A stretch of DNA of 64,000 bases from Muscardinus avellanarius (GCA_963383645.1 OY726571.1:82637388-82701387), one strand, 5' to 3'. Numbered from the stretch's first letter, positions 11,811 through 23,044 are shown. Notes: a model not told the origin generated them from the letters alone. Translations and numbers: made by a program.

Positions 11811-12720
11811 GACTTCCGGGAAGATGGCGACTGAGAAAAGCGGGGCTTAAGAGCCCCGCTAACAACCAATCTCTATTACCACAAAATCAGCACCTTTCAT
11901 AGCCAGAAAACACCATCACCAGAGAAACAAAAAAATCACCAGCCCCAGAGAGGAGGGGGTCTCATAACAGAGCTCAGAGCCACAGAGGAGATACGCCGGC
12001 CTCACGGCCGAGGACGTGGCAGAAGCGCCTTACTGCCGGCGGCAGAGGCGAGCTCACTGGATGGCTACGGCTACGGCTACGGCTACAGACCGACGCACTC
12101 AACAGCCCACCAGGCTCCAGAGAGGAGCAGCGGACAGTGAGCCAAAGTGAACCCCTGTGGAAGAGCCCGGACGGTGAGCCGAGGTGAGCTGCTGCAAAAG
12201 AGCCCGGCGGGATTCGGCAGATTTTTCGGCGCAGGGAGCATCTAAAGCTCCCAGTGGCTGGGCTCAGCACACGCTGCAGGGACTCAGAGCGGAGTTCAAA
12301 AACAGAGAAGAAATGCGCCATCCTCATGGCTGAGGGCGTGGCAGTGGCACCATATTGCCACCAGCGGCAGCGGCAGCAGCAGCGAATTCACCGAGTCCAC
12401 TACAGCTCCATCTGTGTATTCAACAACAGTGAGTCAAATTGCGGGCCCCAGAGGAGAAATCCCAGTACTGACTCCCAGGGACTTGACCCAGTGGGGGAGT
12501 GGCGGTGGCAGAGATATCACACCATAGGAGAACGCGCAACCTGGCACCCCCCACAGTCTAAAGCAGCCTCTATTGACTCCCTGGGTCTGAGACTTTGCGA
12601 TACAACCCAGTAAAGGAGTAGTGGTGACTGAGATACCACAGACTCGAGATCCAGAGCACCTTAAGTGAAGTCATAGTGACCTAAGGGAAGAACCCAGAGA
12701 AGGCAGAAACTCCCGAAATC
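11811..12720 (+). promoter_or_regulatory. L1-type 5' UTR / internal promoter region
   Basis: CpG-rich stretch of about 0.9 kb upstream of ORF1, by far the densest CpG block in the window (for example 11990-12090 and 12175-12240). It includes a short (GGCTAC)n array near 12064-12090. L1 5' UTRs carry an internal Pol II promoter; that role is inferred from position and composition. Short open frames inside it are not considered genes. Confidence 0.7.
11821..11829 (+). promoter_or_regulatory. YY1-type site near the L1 5' end
   Basis: The word aagatggcg lies about 11 bases from the element's 5' end, matching the YY1 motif that positions transcription starts in human L1. Function here is inferred. 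Confidence 0.5.
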
Positions 12721-13633
12721 ATGGGAAAGAGGAATAACAATGGAGCAATGAATGCCCACAATCCCACATCAGAACCCGATAAAACAGAAATTCAGAGATT
12801 TCTAGAAAATCAAATCAGGAAAATAACTTTAGAAATAATAGAGGTGTTTCGAAAAGAATTCAGAGAGAGCCAAAAAGAGATAAAGGATGCAATTAATGAA
12901 GTAAAGACCTCAATTCAAAGTACAAACAACCGATTAGACCACATGGAGAATAGAATCTCGCTCTTAGAAGATGATCAACCCAAAAATGAATGCATAGTTT
13001 CTAATCTAGAAAAAAATATCCAACAGCAGGAATCTGACATTGAAGAAATATGGGCCCATTTCAAGAGAGCTAACCTAAGAATAATTGGAATAGAGGAGGG
13101 AAAAGAAGGTGAAACCAAAGGGATCAACAATCTCTTCAAGGAAGTAATAGCAGAAAATTTTCCAAATAGAGCAAGAGGTCGATACACAGGTCCAGGAAAC
13201 TTATAGAACTCCCTTTAGACAGGATCGGAGAAGAGGATCCCCATGCCACATAATTGTCAAAATGACCAATGTGGAAGCCAAGCAGAGAATCTTAAAGGCA
13301 ACAAAAACAAAGGGCCAAGTGACATTCAGAGGCAAACCAATTAGAATCACTCCAGACTTCCCAAACCAAGTCATGAGAGCCAGAAGGGCTTGGAGTAACA
13401 TATTCCAAACTCTGAAAGAAAACAACTTCCAGCCAAAAATTTCCTACCCAGCAAAACTTTCTATCAAATTAGATGGAGAAATAAGAAGCTTCCATGACAA
13501 ACAGAAACTGAAGGAATTTATATCTTCAAAACCAGCACTAGAGAAAATACTCAAAGAGATTAACTACAAAGAAGAAATAGGTAACACACAACAGAACCAG
13601 AGAAACAAGATTTTCCATCCAACAGACAACTAA
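12721..13633 (+). pseudogene. L1-type ORF1 (ORF1p), frameshifted
   Basis: Relic of the L1 RNA-binding chaperone that packages element RNA. The first block (12721-13206, 161 codons) starts MGKR, has a charged helical region rich in E/K/I that fits the coiled coil (roughly residues 20-115), then an RANLRIIGIEEG stretch typical of the RRM-like domain start. About one base is out of phase near 13165-13180, after which the first frame stops at 13204. The C-terminal reading continues in the +1 frame to 13633, with KGKPIRI-like and NFQPKISYPAKLS words diagnostic of the ORF1p C-terminal domain. Combined length is near the usual ORF1p size of about 300 residues. With the shift it cannot give a full protein. 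No other inactivating stop is obvious, so decay looks modest. Confidence 0.85.
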
Positions 13634-13639
13634 GATTGG

Positions 13640-14290
13640 TTATCTGTGGAGATTCATTATTTATGTTAGTCTTATACCTATCTCTAAATTGTATTGCTTG
13701 CTTTTATTGTTAATTTTTAGGATTTCTAGTTGGAATATTAATATACCTTCAGATATAGCATTTGGAAATATTTTATCCCATTCTATCAGTAACTTTTAAC
13801 TCTGTTTACATTGTCTTTGGATATACAATATTTTATTTTTTAGGGAGTTTGTATACCCTTTTGTTGCCTGTGCCATTGAAATGATATCCAAGAAATCACT
13901 GCCAATTTCAATGTTGTGAGGTTTTATGACCCAGATTTTCTTCTAAAAGTTTATAGTATTAAGATTTATATTTAGGTCTTTTATCTATTTTGAGTTAATA
14001 TTTGTATATGGGATTAGGTAAGGGTCCAATTTTATTCTTTTTCATGTAATTATTATTTTTCAACAATATTTAGTTAAAAGATTATTATTTCCTCCACCAA
14101 ATGTTTGTGGAAACCTTGTCAAAAATAACTTGACAATATATGGAAGAATGTATCTCTAGGCTTTCATTTAACTCCAATGGTTTATATATCTGCCTTTATA
14201 ACAGTACTACACTGTTTCAATTATTGTAGCTTTATATGGTTTGAAAGTAGAAAATAAACATCTTCTAGCTTTGTTCTTTTTCGAGAACGT
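13640..14290 (-). mobile_element. antisense L1 ORF2 3' fragment within the chimera
   Basis: On the plus strand it reads as the complement of the ORF2 C-terminal region, with ttttgttgcctgtgcc, ttttgagttaatatttgta, gggtccaattttattctttt and actacactgtttcaatta. It is AT-rich and looks more diverged than the ORF1 part, as if an older L1 piece was captured in reverse. The left boundary lies soon after the ORF1 stop; the right one at about 14290-14350 is approximate. Confidence 0.75.
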
Positions 14291-14349
14291 TTTGGGTATC
14301 TAGAGTCCATATTACATATTAGGATAGATTTTTCCTGAAAAATAAACAT

Positions 14350-14695
14350 ATAAATATATGATAGTTTCACCTAAAAAAAAAAAGAAAAAATATTCTCTGG
14401 TAAGAAAGAAAGCAAAAAGAAATATTAAAATGTTATCTTTAAGTTATCAAAAGCTTGGTATCAGACAAATGAAACTGTTATGTGAGATTATCATTTTTAA
14501 TTTTGGATAAATTGCTATAATACTAGATGTCAACCACTAAGCCAAGCATGGGAAGGAGGGATGGGGAGAGAATGGGGTGGGGATCGGGTGGGGGCTGACT
14601 GGGCGATGTGTGCATGTATGTCTACAAAAGTTTTTGTATCCCATTATGATGTATGAATACAGTGCACCAATAAAAATTAAAAAAATAAAGTATAA

Positions 14696-14734
<39 letters not shown>

Positions 14735-14738
14735 AATC
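14350..14738 (+). mobile_element. sense 3' UTR and tail of the chimera
   Basis: Contains gccaagcatgggaaggag, ggggatcgggtgggggct and atgaatacagtgcaccaat, then a poly(A)-signal-like aataaa and an (AATA)n tail (14694-14734). The same block, reversed, sits at 36.54-36.90 kb, and a more distant relative at 57.06-57.25 kb. Confidence 0.8.
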
Positions 14739-14763
14739 TCTGGCAAAAAAATAGGAAATAGTT

Positions 14764-15285
14764 AAGGTATTTGCTCACCACAAAATATTAATTCCCACAG
14801 GGAACAGGTTAAAGGCTATTTACATGGCAATTAAAGATAAATCTATTGCCAAGTGCAGATAGAGGCTAGCCAGGACATCCAGCATGTCCCTGGCAGCGAG
14901 GGATGGCCTTATGTGACTCCGTGAGCAGGATTTATCAGCTAGAAGAGGGCACACAGGCTGGCCCTGCAGGAAGAAGTCCACGAGGAGGCTCTAATCCTTC
15001 TTTTAATTTGTCTTCTAAAATGCTGTTGGTTTTTTTTTTTTTTTTAGATGGGGGCCTCGGCTTATATTTCCATAGAGAGACAGAACTATACACTATATGT
15101 GTGCAGTGCTGTGTTTGTGTGTAGGTATGTGTGTGTATGTTCAATATCACAGAACACATATGTATAGGCAAATGCAAAAGGACACATAGCAGTGCTGGCC
15201 AGAGCCACGCAGCCTCTCTTAAAACAACTCAGGGGCTGCTGGCACAGATGCTGGGGTGATCTGGGGGCTTTTTAAGGATGCTCAG
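14764..15285. other. low-copy sequence
   Basis: No gene recognised. A T13 run lies near 15029 and a TG-rich patch near 15100-15140. Confidence 0.4.
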
Positions 15286-15487
15286 ATCTGCTGGACAAGG
15301 TGGTGCATACCTGGAATCCCTGTATCTGTCTCTCACATGGTCACCACCACTGAGCAGACACCACCACGCTATCCTGACTGCCGACTGCCCTCCCACAAAA
15401 AAAGAAAGAAGGAAGGAAGGAAGGAAGGAAGGAAGGAAGGAAGGAAGGAAGAAGAAAGAAAGAAGGAAGGAAGGAAGGAAGGAAGGA

Positions 15488-15531
<44 letters not shown>

Positions 15532-15540
15532 AAAAATAGA
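15286..15540 (+). repeat. decayed SINE head plus (GGAA)n/(GAAA)n tract
   Basis: A ggtggtgcatacctgg word resembles a badly decayed SINE head, but most of the unit is not recognisable. It runs into a pure-purine (GGAA)n/(GAAA)n array from about 15401 to 15536, which creates spurious K/E/R-rich and F/S/L-rich frames on the two strands. Confidence 0.75.
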
Positions 15541-16144
15541 AACCCAATCCAAACTAGTGTCCTTAAGGACCTGGGTGCTCGAGTTGTTTGTCTTGACCTG
15601 GAGACAAGCATTACATATTTCATGAGCAGAGAGCAGGGTCAAACCTCACAAGAATTATTTACAAAGTCGCCTTTTTAACATGAACAAATAAATCCTCGAT
15701 CTTCCTCACTTCTAGTTGATGTGAAGCTTAGTCCATACATCCTGTTACATAATAAGGAAATTTTTATGCTTTGTTTTATTTTAAATGAGCTCCTTTGACC
15801 TTAAAACACAGAAACTGAGCATTCAGAAAGGACATTGAATTCTAAAATTATTAGTTTTTACAGTTGTGAGTTCTTAAAATACTGCCACACAGGTCCTAGC
15901 TTCATGGTCCGAACAGAACTAAGTGACACTGATATTAAAACACCACAGAGAGTGGTTTAATGTATCCCAGATGGTTTTCTTCCAATGGGGATCTCATACT
16001 GGCAAACCTGAGTCCCAGCTATCTACTGCTCTCAATTTCTCTGCAACTCCTTGTTCAGATCTATTGACGCCCTATTTATGAATAATAGCTCCCTTTTACT
16101 GAGTCTCTAATCTGAGCCGGATACTTGGCATATGTTGCATCTCT
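15541..16144. other. low-copy sequence
   Basis: Nothing recognised. Confidence 0.45.
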
Positions 16145-16242
16145 CAGGTGCTATGGTGTCTGCCTGTAATCCCAGTACTTGTGAGGCTAAGACACAAGGA
16201 TCGCCTGTTCGAGGCTAACCTCAGCAAATTAGCGAGACCCTC

Positions 16243-16299
<57 letters not shown>

Positions 16300-16400
16300 C
16301 CCTGATTCAAAAAATAAATAAAAAATATATATGCCTGGGGACATAGTTTGGAGGTAGAATGCCATTTAGTTCAATTTCCAATACAAAAAAACAGAAAAAA
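16145..16400 (+). mobile_element. B1-dID SINE with internal (GA)n
   Basis: The B1 half and ID half are separated by a (GA)n run (16244-16299) that grew in the internal linker rather than at the 3' end. Confidence 0.85.
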
Positions 16401-16628
16401 AATTGAAGATTCTCTTTATACGTGAAGAAGTTAAGACTGGAAGAGGCTCAGTACCATGACCAAGACCACGCAGTTGCAACTATATTTCTATGCCTCAAAC
16501 TCTGCACCTGCTTCATTTACTGGTAACATAAATGTTGGTCTTATAAGACTGTGTTTCCTTGTAAAACTTCTAGTTGGTTCCAACTATACCAGAAGCACGG
16601 CTCCTTTATTGGGGGCCAGGTACAGACC

Positions 16629-16832
16629 TTTCTTTTTCTGTACTTGGGATTAAACCCAGAGATGTTCTACCTCTGAGCCACACCCCTGGCCCTTTATAAT
16701 TTTATTTTGAAACAAGGTCTCACTAGATTGCTGAGAGGCTCACTAAGGAGCTGAGGCTAGTCTTGAACCTGCAATCCTCCTGTCTCAGTCTCCCAAGTAC
16801 TGAGATTACAGGTGTGTACCACCATGCCTAGC
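16629..16832 (-). mobile_element. B1-dID SINE
   Basis: Full reversed dimer from gtacttgggattaaaccc to accatgcctagct. Confidence 0.9.
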
Positions 16833-16929
16833 TTTCTAAATATTTTTAGAATTTTCTTTTCTCAGCACAAAACAAGAAATAAGAGACCAGTCAGAAATAT
16901 TTCAGTTCCTTGAAATATTTCAATTCCTT

Positions 16930-17013
16930 GCCGAGGCTGGCCTCAAATGTGCGATCCTCCTGTTTCAACTTCCTGAGTACTGGGATTACAGGTGCGTGCC
17001 ACCAGGCTCAGCT
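16930..17013 (-). mobile_element. SINE fragment (B1 head)
   Basis: Only the last 80 bases of the reversed B1 half remain, ending ccaggctcagct. Confidence 0.8.
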
Positions 17014-17086
17014 CCCAGTTGAGTCTTCACAGAATGAGTAGGGCTCCCTTCCCATAGTGCCAGGACCACTTTGAGAACCACAGAGG

Positions 17087-17205
17087 AGTGGATCTCAGCC
17101 TGGGCTACACACTGAAATCAGAAAGGGAACACTTAGAAACCAATTTGAGGCCATACCCCACACCCATTCAGTCAGAACTGCTGGGTCTGGTACCAAGTCA
17201 TTCGA
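17087..17205 (+). mobile_element. MER5-like hAT MITE fragment
   Basis: Carries gtggatctcagcctgggct, cacactgaaatca, ccccacacccattcagtcag and ctgggtctgg in MER5-like order. Divergent; the subfamily is not assigned. Confidence 0.55.
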
Positions 17206-17228
17206 GTACTTGGTGAAGCCCCACGGGC

Positions 17229-17521
<293 letters not shown>

Positions 17522-17874
17522 TGAGGTTGAGCCCGTTGCTTCCTGGCTTCAGGTGCCCTCGTCTGACCGTTGCTGTTCTGGGTGTAGCAAGTGGGCTCTC
17601 TGTGCAGACGTCACCCGGGCACCTATTAGAAAGGTGGAATCACAAGCCGGCGCTGATGCTCGGTCAGAATTTGTGTCCTAAGGAGGCTCCTGGCTGTTTC
17701 ACTCCTACACTACGATTTCTGAAGCTTAGCTTTAGACAGTTGCTCATAATATTCAGCAGAGTTTGCAAATCATGATAGATCCCAAGCTTAAATCCTCACA
17801 ACACCCTGGGGAACTGAGACAACAGAAGAAAGATCGTGACAGCCTCCGAGGCTCCCCTGAGTCTGCAGCATCCA
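17522..17874. other. low-copy sequence
   Basis: No repeat or gene recognised. Confidence 0.4.
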
Positions 17875-18074
17875 TTTTTTTTTTTTTTGTACTAGGGATT
17901 GAACCCAGGGGCATTCTACCTCTCAGCTACACCCTCAACCCTATTTCATTTTTTATTTGGAATCAGGGTCTCAACTAAGTTCCCAGGAGCCTTGCTACAT
18001 TGCTGAGGCTGGCCTCGAGCTCGCGATCTTCTGGTTTCAGTCTCCCCAGAATTGGATTACAGGCACGAGGCCCC
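17875..18074 (-). mobile_element. B1-dID SINE
   Basis: Reversed dimer with a T-rich start and a damaged head (aggccccaca). Confidence 0.85.
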
Positions 18075-18899
18075 ACATTTTGGATCATCGGTGATAGCAA
18101 TAGTTCTTTTCTGGGGTCTCAATGATCGTATTGGCATGCACCAAGGCATTCTGTAACTTCATTGCTTAAAATAACCATTTATTCATTCACAGTCCTGTAA
18201 TTTGGCAATTTGGGATCAGATCAGTGGGAGAGGTTCCCGATGGTCTCGCCTGGGGTCACACTTGCAGCTCCAGCCATCTGGTGGCTCCACGAGGCCTGCC
18301 TGGTGTGTGGTGGCCTCACTCAGACACCAGGCAGTCAGCGGTGGGGTCAGCCAGGGACTCGGCTCTCCCTCCCGCGCCCAGGAATGTCACACTGTGGTGC
18401 AGCGGCAGTGGTAGGATTCCAAAGGAGGAGTGGGAGCTGCTAGGTCTCTTCACGGCCTTGCTCGGGAGCTGCACTGTGTTTATCAAAGCAAGTTGGAAGG
18501 TCGGTCATACTCAAGGACCGGTGGGAATGAACTTCATCTCCTGGCAAGAGGAGCTGCAAAGAATCTGGGGTATTTCTATTCTGCTCCATCCTACCCACTG
18601 GTCATGACCATTTTCATCCTTCCCCCATGCAGAATACAGTCTCCCTTCCCTGCCCCTGACTCCTCACCTGTCACCGCAGTACGCTCAGCACCTGTCATTA
18701 CATGCTCTGGGGCAGGTGCATATGTAGGTGGAGCTCCTGGAAGGGTGCAGCTTCTCTTGATCTGGAGGCTTGTCAACCAAAAAGACAAGTTCCTTGCTTT
18801 CCCCTCCCCACTACCAACACCTAATAGTGCTGGGAGAACCAGGGCCAGGGTAGTTGCAATAAGCACTTATGTTAAATATGTGAGTCTTTAACTCAGGTT
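18075..18899. other. 0.8 kb low-copy sequence
   Basis: Overlapping open frames on both strands (longest 153 codons, 18430-18891, +) have no recognisable domain or splice context. No gene called. Confidence 0.45.
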
Positions 18900-18914
18900 A
18901 AAGACGGGAGGGAC

Positions 18915-19109
18915 GCCGGGCGTGGTGGCGCACACTTGTCATCCCCTCGCTTGGGAGGCGGAGATAGGATCGCACAGGTTCGAAGCCAGCCGCGCTGGCT
19001 TAAGAGACCCTGTTTCCAAAAATAAAATAGGTCTATAGGTCTGGGAGTGTAACCCAGAGATAGAAGGGCTTCCAGGAACCCCAGTACCGCCAAAAAAAAA
19101 AAAAAAAAA
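18915..19109 (+). mobile_element. young-type B1-dID SINE with TSD
   Basis: Starts gccgggcgtggtggcgc and shows the ggcttaagagaccc junction of the low-divergence subtype, with a pure A-tail. Flanks aaagacgggagggac (18900-18914) and aaagacaggagggac (19110-19124) differ by one base. Confidence 0.93.
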
Positions 19110-19124
19110 AAAGACAGGAGGGAC

Positions 19125-19893
19125 ACAAGGCTGGCAGTAGTCACTGGCTTTCAGCAATTCTGAAACCCAGCAGGGCATGGTGGTCACAGATTATCCTTAA
19201 ATAACATAGCATAGTTCTTCACCCTGAAAGTGATTCTCTGGTTGAGTCTTCTCAGTAGCTCATAGCTCAGCCCTCTGAGCACTTACTAGTGCGGAAAGGT
19301 CCTTCTTTTTCCATGAAAGAAGGTTTGTGGTTTCAGCTTACTGGTTTTCTCAGTCTGCTTACTGTTCATAGAAATTTGGGAGTCTGGAGGTCTCTTTTCT
19401 ATGGGATTTCGAAGTTTTTTTGTTGTTTTTAGTCTGATCTGGTCATGCCTTCATCAGGACAACTCTTTTAAAGACTCTGTGGGTTTCCAGGAATCGGACA
19501 GGGTCTGTTCCATATTCCAAAAACCACAATGTACATTTGTTTTGAGATAAATATCTCTTTACTTGTCCTTGCCAAGCCACTCTGGGACAGTCCCCTTTTA
19601 TTTGCTTTTCTACCTATTAAGTCCTGAGCCCTCTGTATTTCCTCTAAGTTCCGTTGGAAACCCCAACAATTTCTTCTTAGCTCATCTCTCTTGTGGCATC
19701 GTATTATATGCTACTGAGAACATTCAACTGACCCTCTTAAATGGAACTACAGATTCTTGTTTTGTTTTTGAAGTTGCCACAGTGAGCATTTTCTCCAATT
19801 GTTCTGCCACTACATAACGTGTCTTGATTTTTTTTCAACCTTAAATGAGAATCTCTTCACAGGTTTTCCAACCTCCATAGACACATTCATTTA
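19125..19893. other. low-copy sequence
   Basis: No gene or named repeat recognised. Confidence 0.45.
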
Positions 19894-20018
19894 GATGGGC
19901 GCGGTGGCGCACACCTGTGATCCTAGTACTTGGGAGGCTGAAACAGGAGGATCGCAGGATCAAGGATACCCTCAGAAACTTAGCAAGACCCTCAGCAACT
20001 TCACAATAAAAATTAAAA
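19894..20018 (+). mobile_element. B1-dID SINE, left half
   Basis: A B1 half from gggcgcggtggcgc with a short A-rich end, directly followed by another SINE. Confidence 0.85.
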
Positions 20019-20209
20019 GCCAAGCGTGGCGGCACGGCCTGTAATTCCCGTTCTTGGGAAGCTAAGACAGGAGGATCACAGGTTCAAGGCCAGCCTCAGC
20101 AAGTAGTGAGACTCTCATCAACCTAGAGTGACCCTGTTTTGAAATAAAAATAAAAAATAGGGCTGGGGGGTGTAGCTTGGAGGTAGAACGACCCTAGGTT
20201 CAATTCCCA

Positions 20210-20255
<46 letters not shown>
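20019..20255 (+). mobile_element. B1-dID SINE with (CA)n tail
   Basis: Complete dimer from gccaagcgtggcgg. The tail is a (CA)n microsatellite (20214-20255). Confidence 0.92.
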
Positions 20256-20257
<2 letters not shown>

Positions 20258-20820
20258 TGTTCATCTGTGGGTCAGTTCTACATCTCTGCTCACGGGCAAA
20301 CCCTTGTAATTCACAGAACCTAACTGAGAGGACTAAAGGGTGATCCGGGTCCTCCATTACCACAGCGAAGGCCGAGCCCCAGATGCATGAAGTGATGGCC
20401 CGGTCCGTCTACTGTGTGGCAGCCAACGGATCATGCCTTCCAACACCGGCTGCTATGACCTGACCTCGAGCTGGGAGGGGACGCGTCATTCATTGGTGGA
20501 GAGTGACCTCACGATCTTGGGCATTCCTGGATCCTCCATCCCTCTTGTTCCGGATGCATTCTCAATCCATTTTCTTCCACCTCCGCTCTCCTGGAATCCT
20601 GCCATCAGCTTCTCTCTTAAAATGTTCATTTCTTTGACTAACAACTCCCCAGGAAGTGCTGCTGGTTGGGATTTATTATTGTAAAAAAAAAATTGAGTAA
20701 TTCTACTTTATCATCTTGGCAAACCTTGAGGATATTCTTTACGACAATTTCTTTCATTAAGAAAGAAATGCTTTCCGGGAGCTATATTTGAGTGAGAAAG
20801 AAGTTAAGAAACTATTCTTA
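20256..20820. other. low-copy sequence
   Basis: No repeat or gene recognised; open frames are short. Confidence 0.4.
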
Positions 20821-21041
20821 GTGGGATGTGGTGACACATACTCCTGTAATCCCAGTATTTGGGAGGCTGCGACAGAAGGATCACAGGTTGGAGTCCAGCC
20901 TCAGCAATTTAGGGAGGCCCTCAGCAATTTAGTGAGACCTTGTTTCAGATAAAAATAAATAAAAATAGGGATGAGGGTGTAACATAGAGGTAGAATGACT
21001 GTGAGTTCTTTCCCCAGAAACACACACACACACACACACAC
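20821..21041 (+). mobile_element. B1-dID SINE with (CA)n tail
   Basis: Complete dimer ending in a (CA)n run (21019-21041). Forms a tail-to-tail pair with the next element. Confidence 0.9.
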
Positions 21042-21168
21042 TTTCTTTTCTTTTGTTTTTCTTTTCTTTCTTTTTTTTTTTTTTGGTACTAGGGATTGAA
21101 CCCAGTATGGTTCCTCAGGTATTAGCCTTCCAAGTACTAGGATTATAGGCAAGTGCCACTACGCTCAG
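21042..21168 (-). mobile_element. B1-dID SINE, internally deleted
   Basis: A T/C-rich tail, a short ID piece (ggtactagggattgaaccc), then the B1 end. The centre is missing. Confidence 0.85.
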
Positions 21169-21433
21169 ATTTCATGGAGCTTTTTTGTATTATTATTTTA
21201 TATCATACCATTTTCATTTTTTTACATGTCACCTCTACTCTTACATAATAAAGTTTCTTGAGATATATTACAAATACTAAATCAATGTTAAGGGTCTTAT
21301 GAGTTATGATACATGTTTCCAGTATGAGACAGTCACAGGAGAAAGATGAGTTTGAGAAGGATCAGGCAAGGAGTTCTCAATGAGAGAGAGGATGACCCGA
21401 GCCAGGACCAGCGGGTCCTCACCTTCTATGATG
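21169..21433. other. low-copy sequence
   Basis: Nothing recognised. Confidence 0.4.
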
Positions 21434-21905
21434 GAAAGGAATTTCTACACTCACCAGTCAGAAACGCAACATTTATTTAGAAAAGCAAGAAATATACACT
21501 CAAGGGAGAACGCGGGCCATGTGAAGAGAGAGACACATCCGGGGGCAGTTCATGGCTTTCTCTTTTTTTTTTTTTTCTTTTTTTGGTGGTACTGGGGTTC
21601 CTGGAGGCCCTTCTACCTTCGGGCTACACTCCCACGGGCTACACTCCCAGACCTATTTTTTAACATTTTTATGTGGAAACAGGGTCTCTTAAGCCAGCGA
21701 GGCTGGCTCCGAAACAGCTCGATCCTCCTGTCTCTGCCTCTCAAGCGTGGGGATTACAAGCGTGCGCCACCACGCCCGGCGCATGGCTCTTCTTTTAAAG
21801 AAAACTCAGTGAGGGGTGGGTTGGGGGAGGTAGGTGAGGGTGGCATCAGCCCCAACATCCCAAGATGGCTATGGTGGCCTGATCACTTCCCCAATATTTA
21901 GGTGA
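21434..21905. mobile_element. LTR-like repeat split by a SINE
   Basis: The segment 21434-21559 shares aatttcta, atttatttag, aagcaa, actcaagggaga and gagagagaca, in order, with 47130-47235. The spacing fits two copies of one old dispersed repeat, probably an LTR. It seems to resume after the SINE (21781-21905). Family and strand not assigned. Confidence 0.4.
21560..21780 (-). mobile_element. young-type B1-dID SINE
   Basis: Carries tctcttaagccagcgaggct and ends cgcccggc. It has a duplicated cgggctacactccca block (about 21621-21650). Flanks share catggct, a weak TSD. Confidence 0.93.
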
Positions 21906-22785
21906 CCATGATCTCCATCATCTGAACAATAAATAACACTGGACAACCCCCTAGAGGATACGTTTATCAAGATATATGTATCTTGCTTTAACTACTTACT
22001 AGGAGGATTATTTGAAAATGTACAAGGTAATAAAAGTGTGTTAACTTTAAAATTCACAGATTTTCCAGGAATCTGGGAGTGGCAGGACTGAGAGAGAGGA
22101 CTGTCCTGGGGAGTAAAGGCCTGAGGAACTGTGGTACCAGGTTCTCATCTTAACCTTGTATTTTTGTTTGTCATTCTTTTATGTCTCCCTTCGATCTATT
22201 TATTTTCTTTCTTTTGTCCTACCCCATAACCACCACTAGGATCAAGATAGAGAACTTTCTTCTTCCCCTGCTGGGGCAAAGGGACCTTCACCTCTTCCCT
22301 CTGAGGGTTCAGTCACAGAATCTGCTGCAATATACTGACCAATGGGCAGGATGACCAGAGAAAAGGCCTACAGCGTATTTACCTGCGTGTGCGTGGGAAC
22401 CACACAAACTCTAAGGAGGGCCCGATGCTGAAGTTGAGATAGCACTCCAAGCTCCAAAAAAAAAACCAGGTGCCTGGAAATCTGACAGGAAGGGTTGACA
22501 GACTATGGGATTACCAGCGGAGAAAACCCAGAATGAAAAAAAGCTGTGCTGCTAGGCAAATCATCCACATCTCCTTTTCCCAGTTGATTTACTCTGCTCA
22601 AAGAGATCCCAGGGAGAGGGTTGTGATAACTTCATTTTTACTGGAGGGACTTCCTTTGGCTAGATAAGGGAAATATTAAAAAAAAAAACCCTCCTGGTGC
22701 TTCAGTACAGGAGGGGGCTGAGGGGCAGAAGGGCAGGGGGGCAGGGTTGGTTCTCTTCTAGTTCAAAGCACTCAGCATCTCAAAG
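21906..22785. other. low-copy sequence
   Basis: No gene or named repeat recognised. Confidence 0.4.
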
Positions 22786-22860
22786 TGCCCTACTCCTCCT
22801 CCCCCTCCTCCTCCCCCTCCTCCTCCTCCTTCTTCTCTTCCTCCTCCTCTTCCTTCTTTT
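22786..22860. repeat. (CCT)n-rich pyrimidine tract
   Basis: Interrupted CCT/CTT triplets ending at the next SINE; it occupies the SINE's 3' tail position. Confidence 0.9.
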
Positions 22861-23044
22861 TCCTGCTATGATTGAGCCCAGGAGCATTCTACCTCTGAGC
22901 TACAGTCTTTTTATTTTTCATTTTGAAACAGGATCTAAGTTGCTGATGTTCCCACTAAATTGCTGAGGCTGGTCTCAAGCCTGCAATCCTCCTGTCTCAG
23001 GCTCCCAAGTACTACAACTACAGGACTGCACCACCGTGCCCAGC
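22861..23044 (-). mobile_element. B1-dID SINE
   Basis: Reversed dimer from gattgagcccagg to gtgcccagct, with a short deletion in the linker. Confidence 0.88.

Larger units (their letters stand above)
11779..14763 (+). mobile_element. HAL1-like chimeric L1 element, 5' end to A-tail
   Basis: An L1-derived retroelement of about 2.9 kb. In order: L1-type 5' UTR (from about 11811), an ORF1 relic (12721-13633), an antisense stretch like the 3' part of L1 ORF2 (about 13640-14290), then a sense 3' UTR ending in (AATA)n (to about 14738). The sense ORF2 is missing. The TSD core aaaataggaaatagtt occurs at 11779-11794 and 14748-14763, with looser agreement just upstream (actgg/tctgg). A truncated copy at 36537-37042 shares the antisense/3' UTR junction, so this layout has been mobilised more than once. 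Half-L1 (HAL1) elements that keep only ORF1 are known in several mammals. Placing this element there is inference; a private rearrangement of one L1 is the alternative, made less likely by the second copy. Confidence 0.8.

Noticed and set aside
13640..14290. Possible functional ORF2 (reverse transcriptase) on the minus strand
   Set aside because: Many stops in all frames; only the 3' part of ORF2 is represented.
15229..15678. Lysine/arginine-rich and serine/phenylalanine-rich frames
   Set aside because: Both strands of a (GGAA)n/(GAAA)n tract; not protein genes.
21380..21901. 173-codon plus-strand open frame
   Set aside because: Crosses a young SINE; the recurrent 'GSWRPFYLRATLPDLF' and 'GLLSQRGWLR' words are the SINE in translation and recur at 5.6, 19.0, 32.2, 41.3, 50.4 and 53.5 kb.
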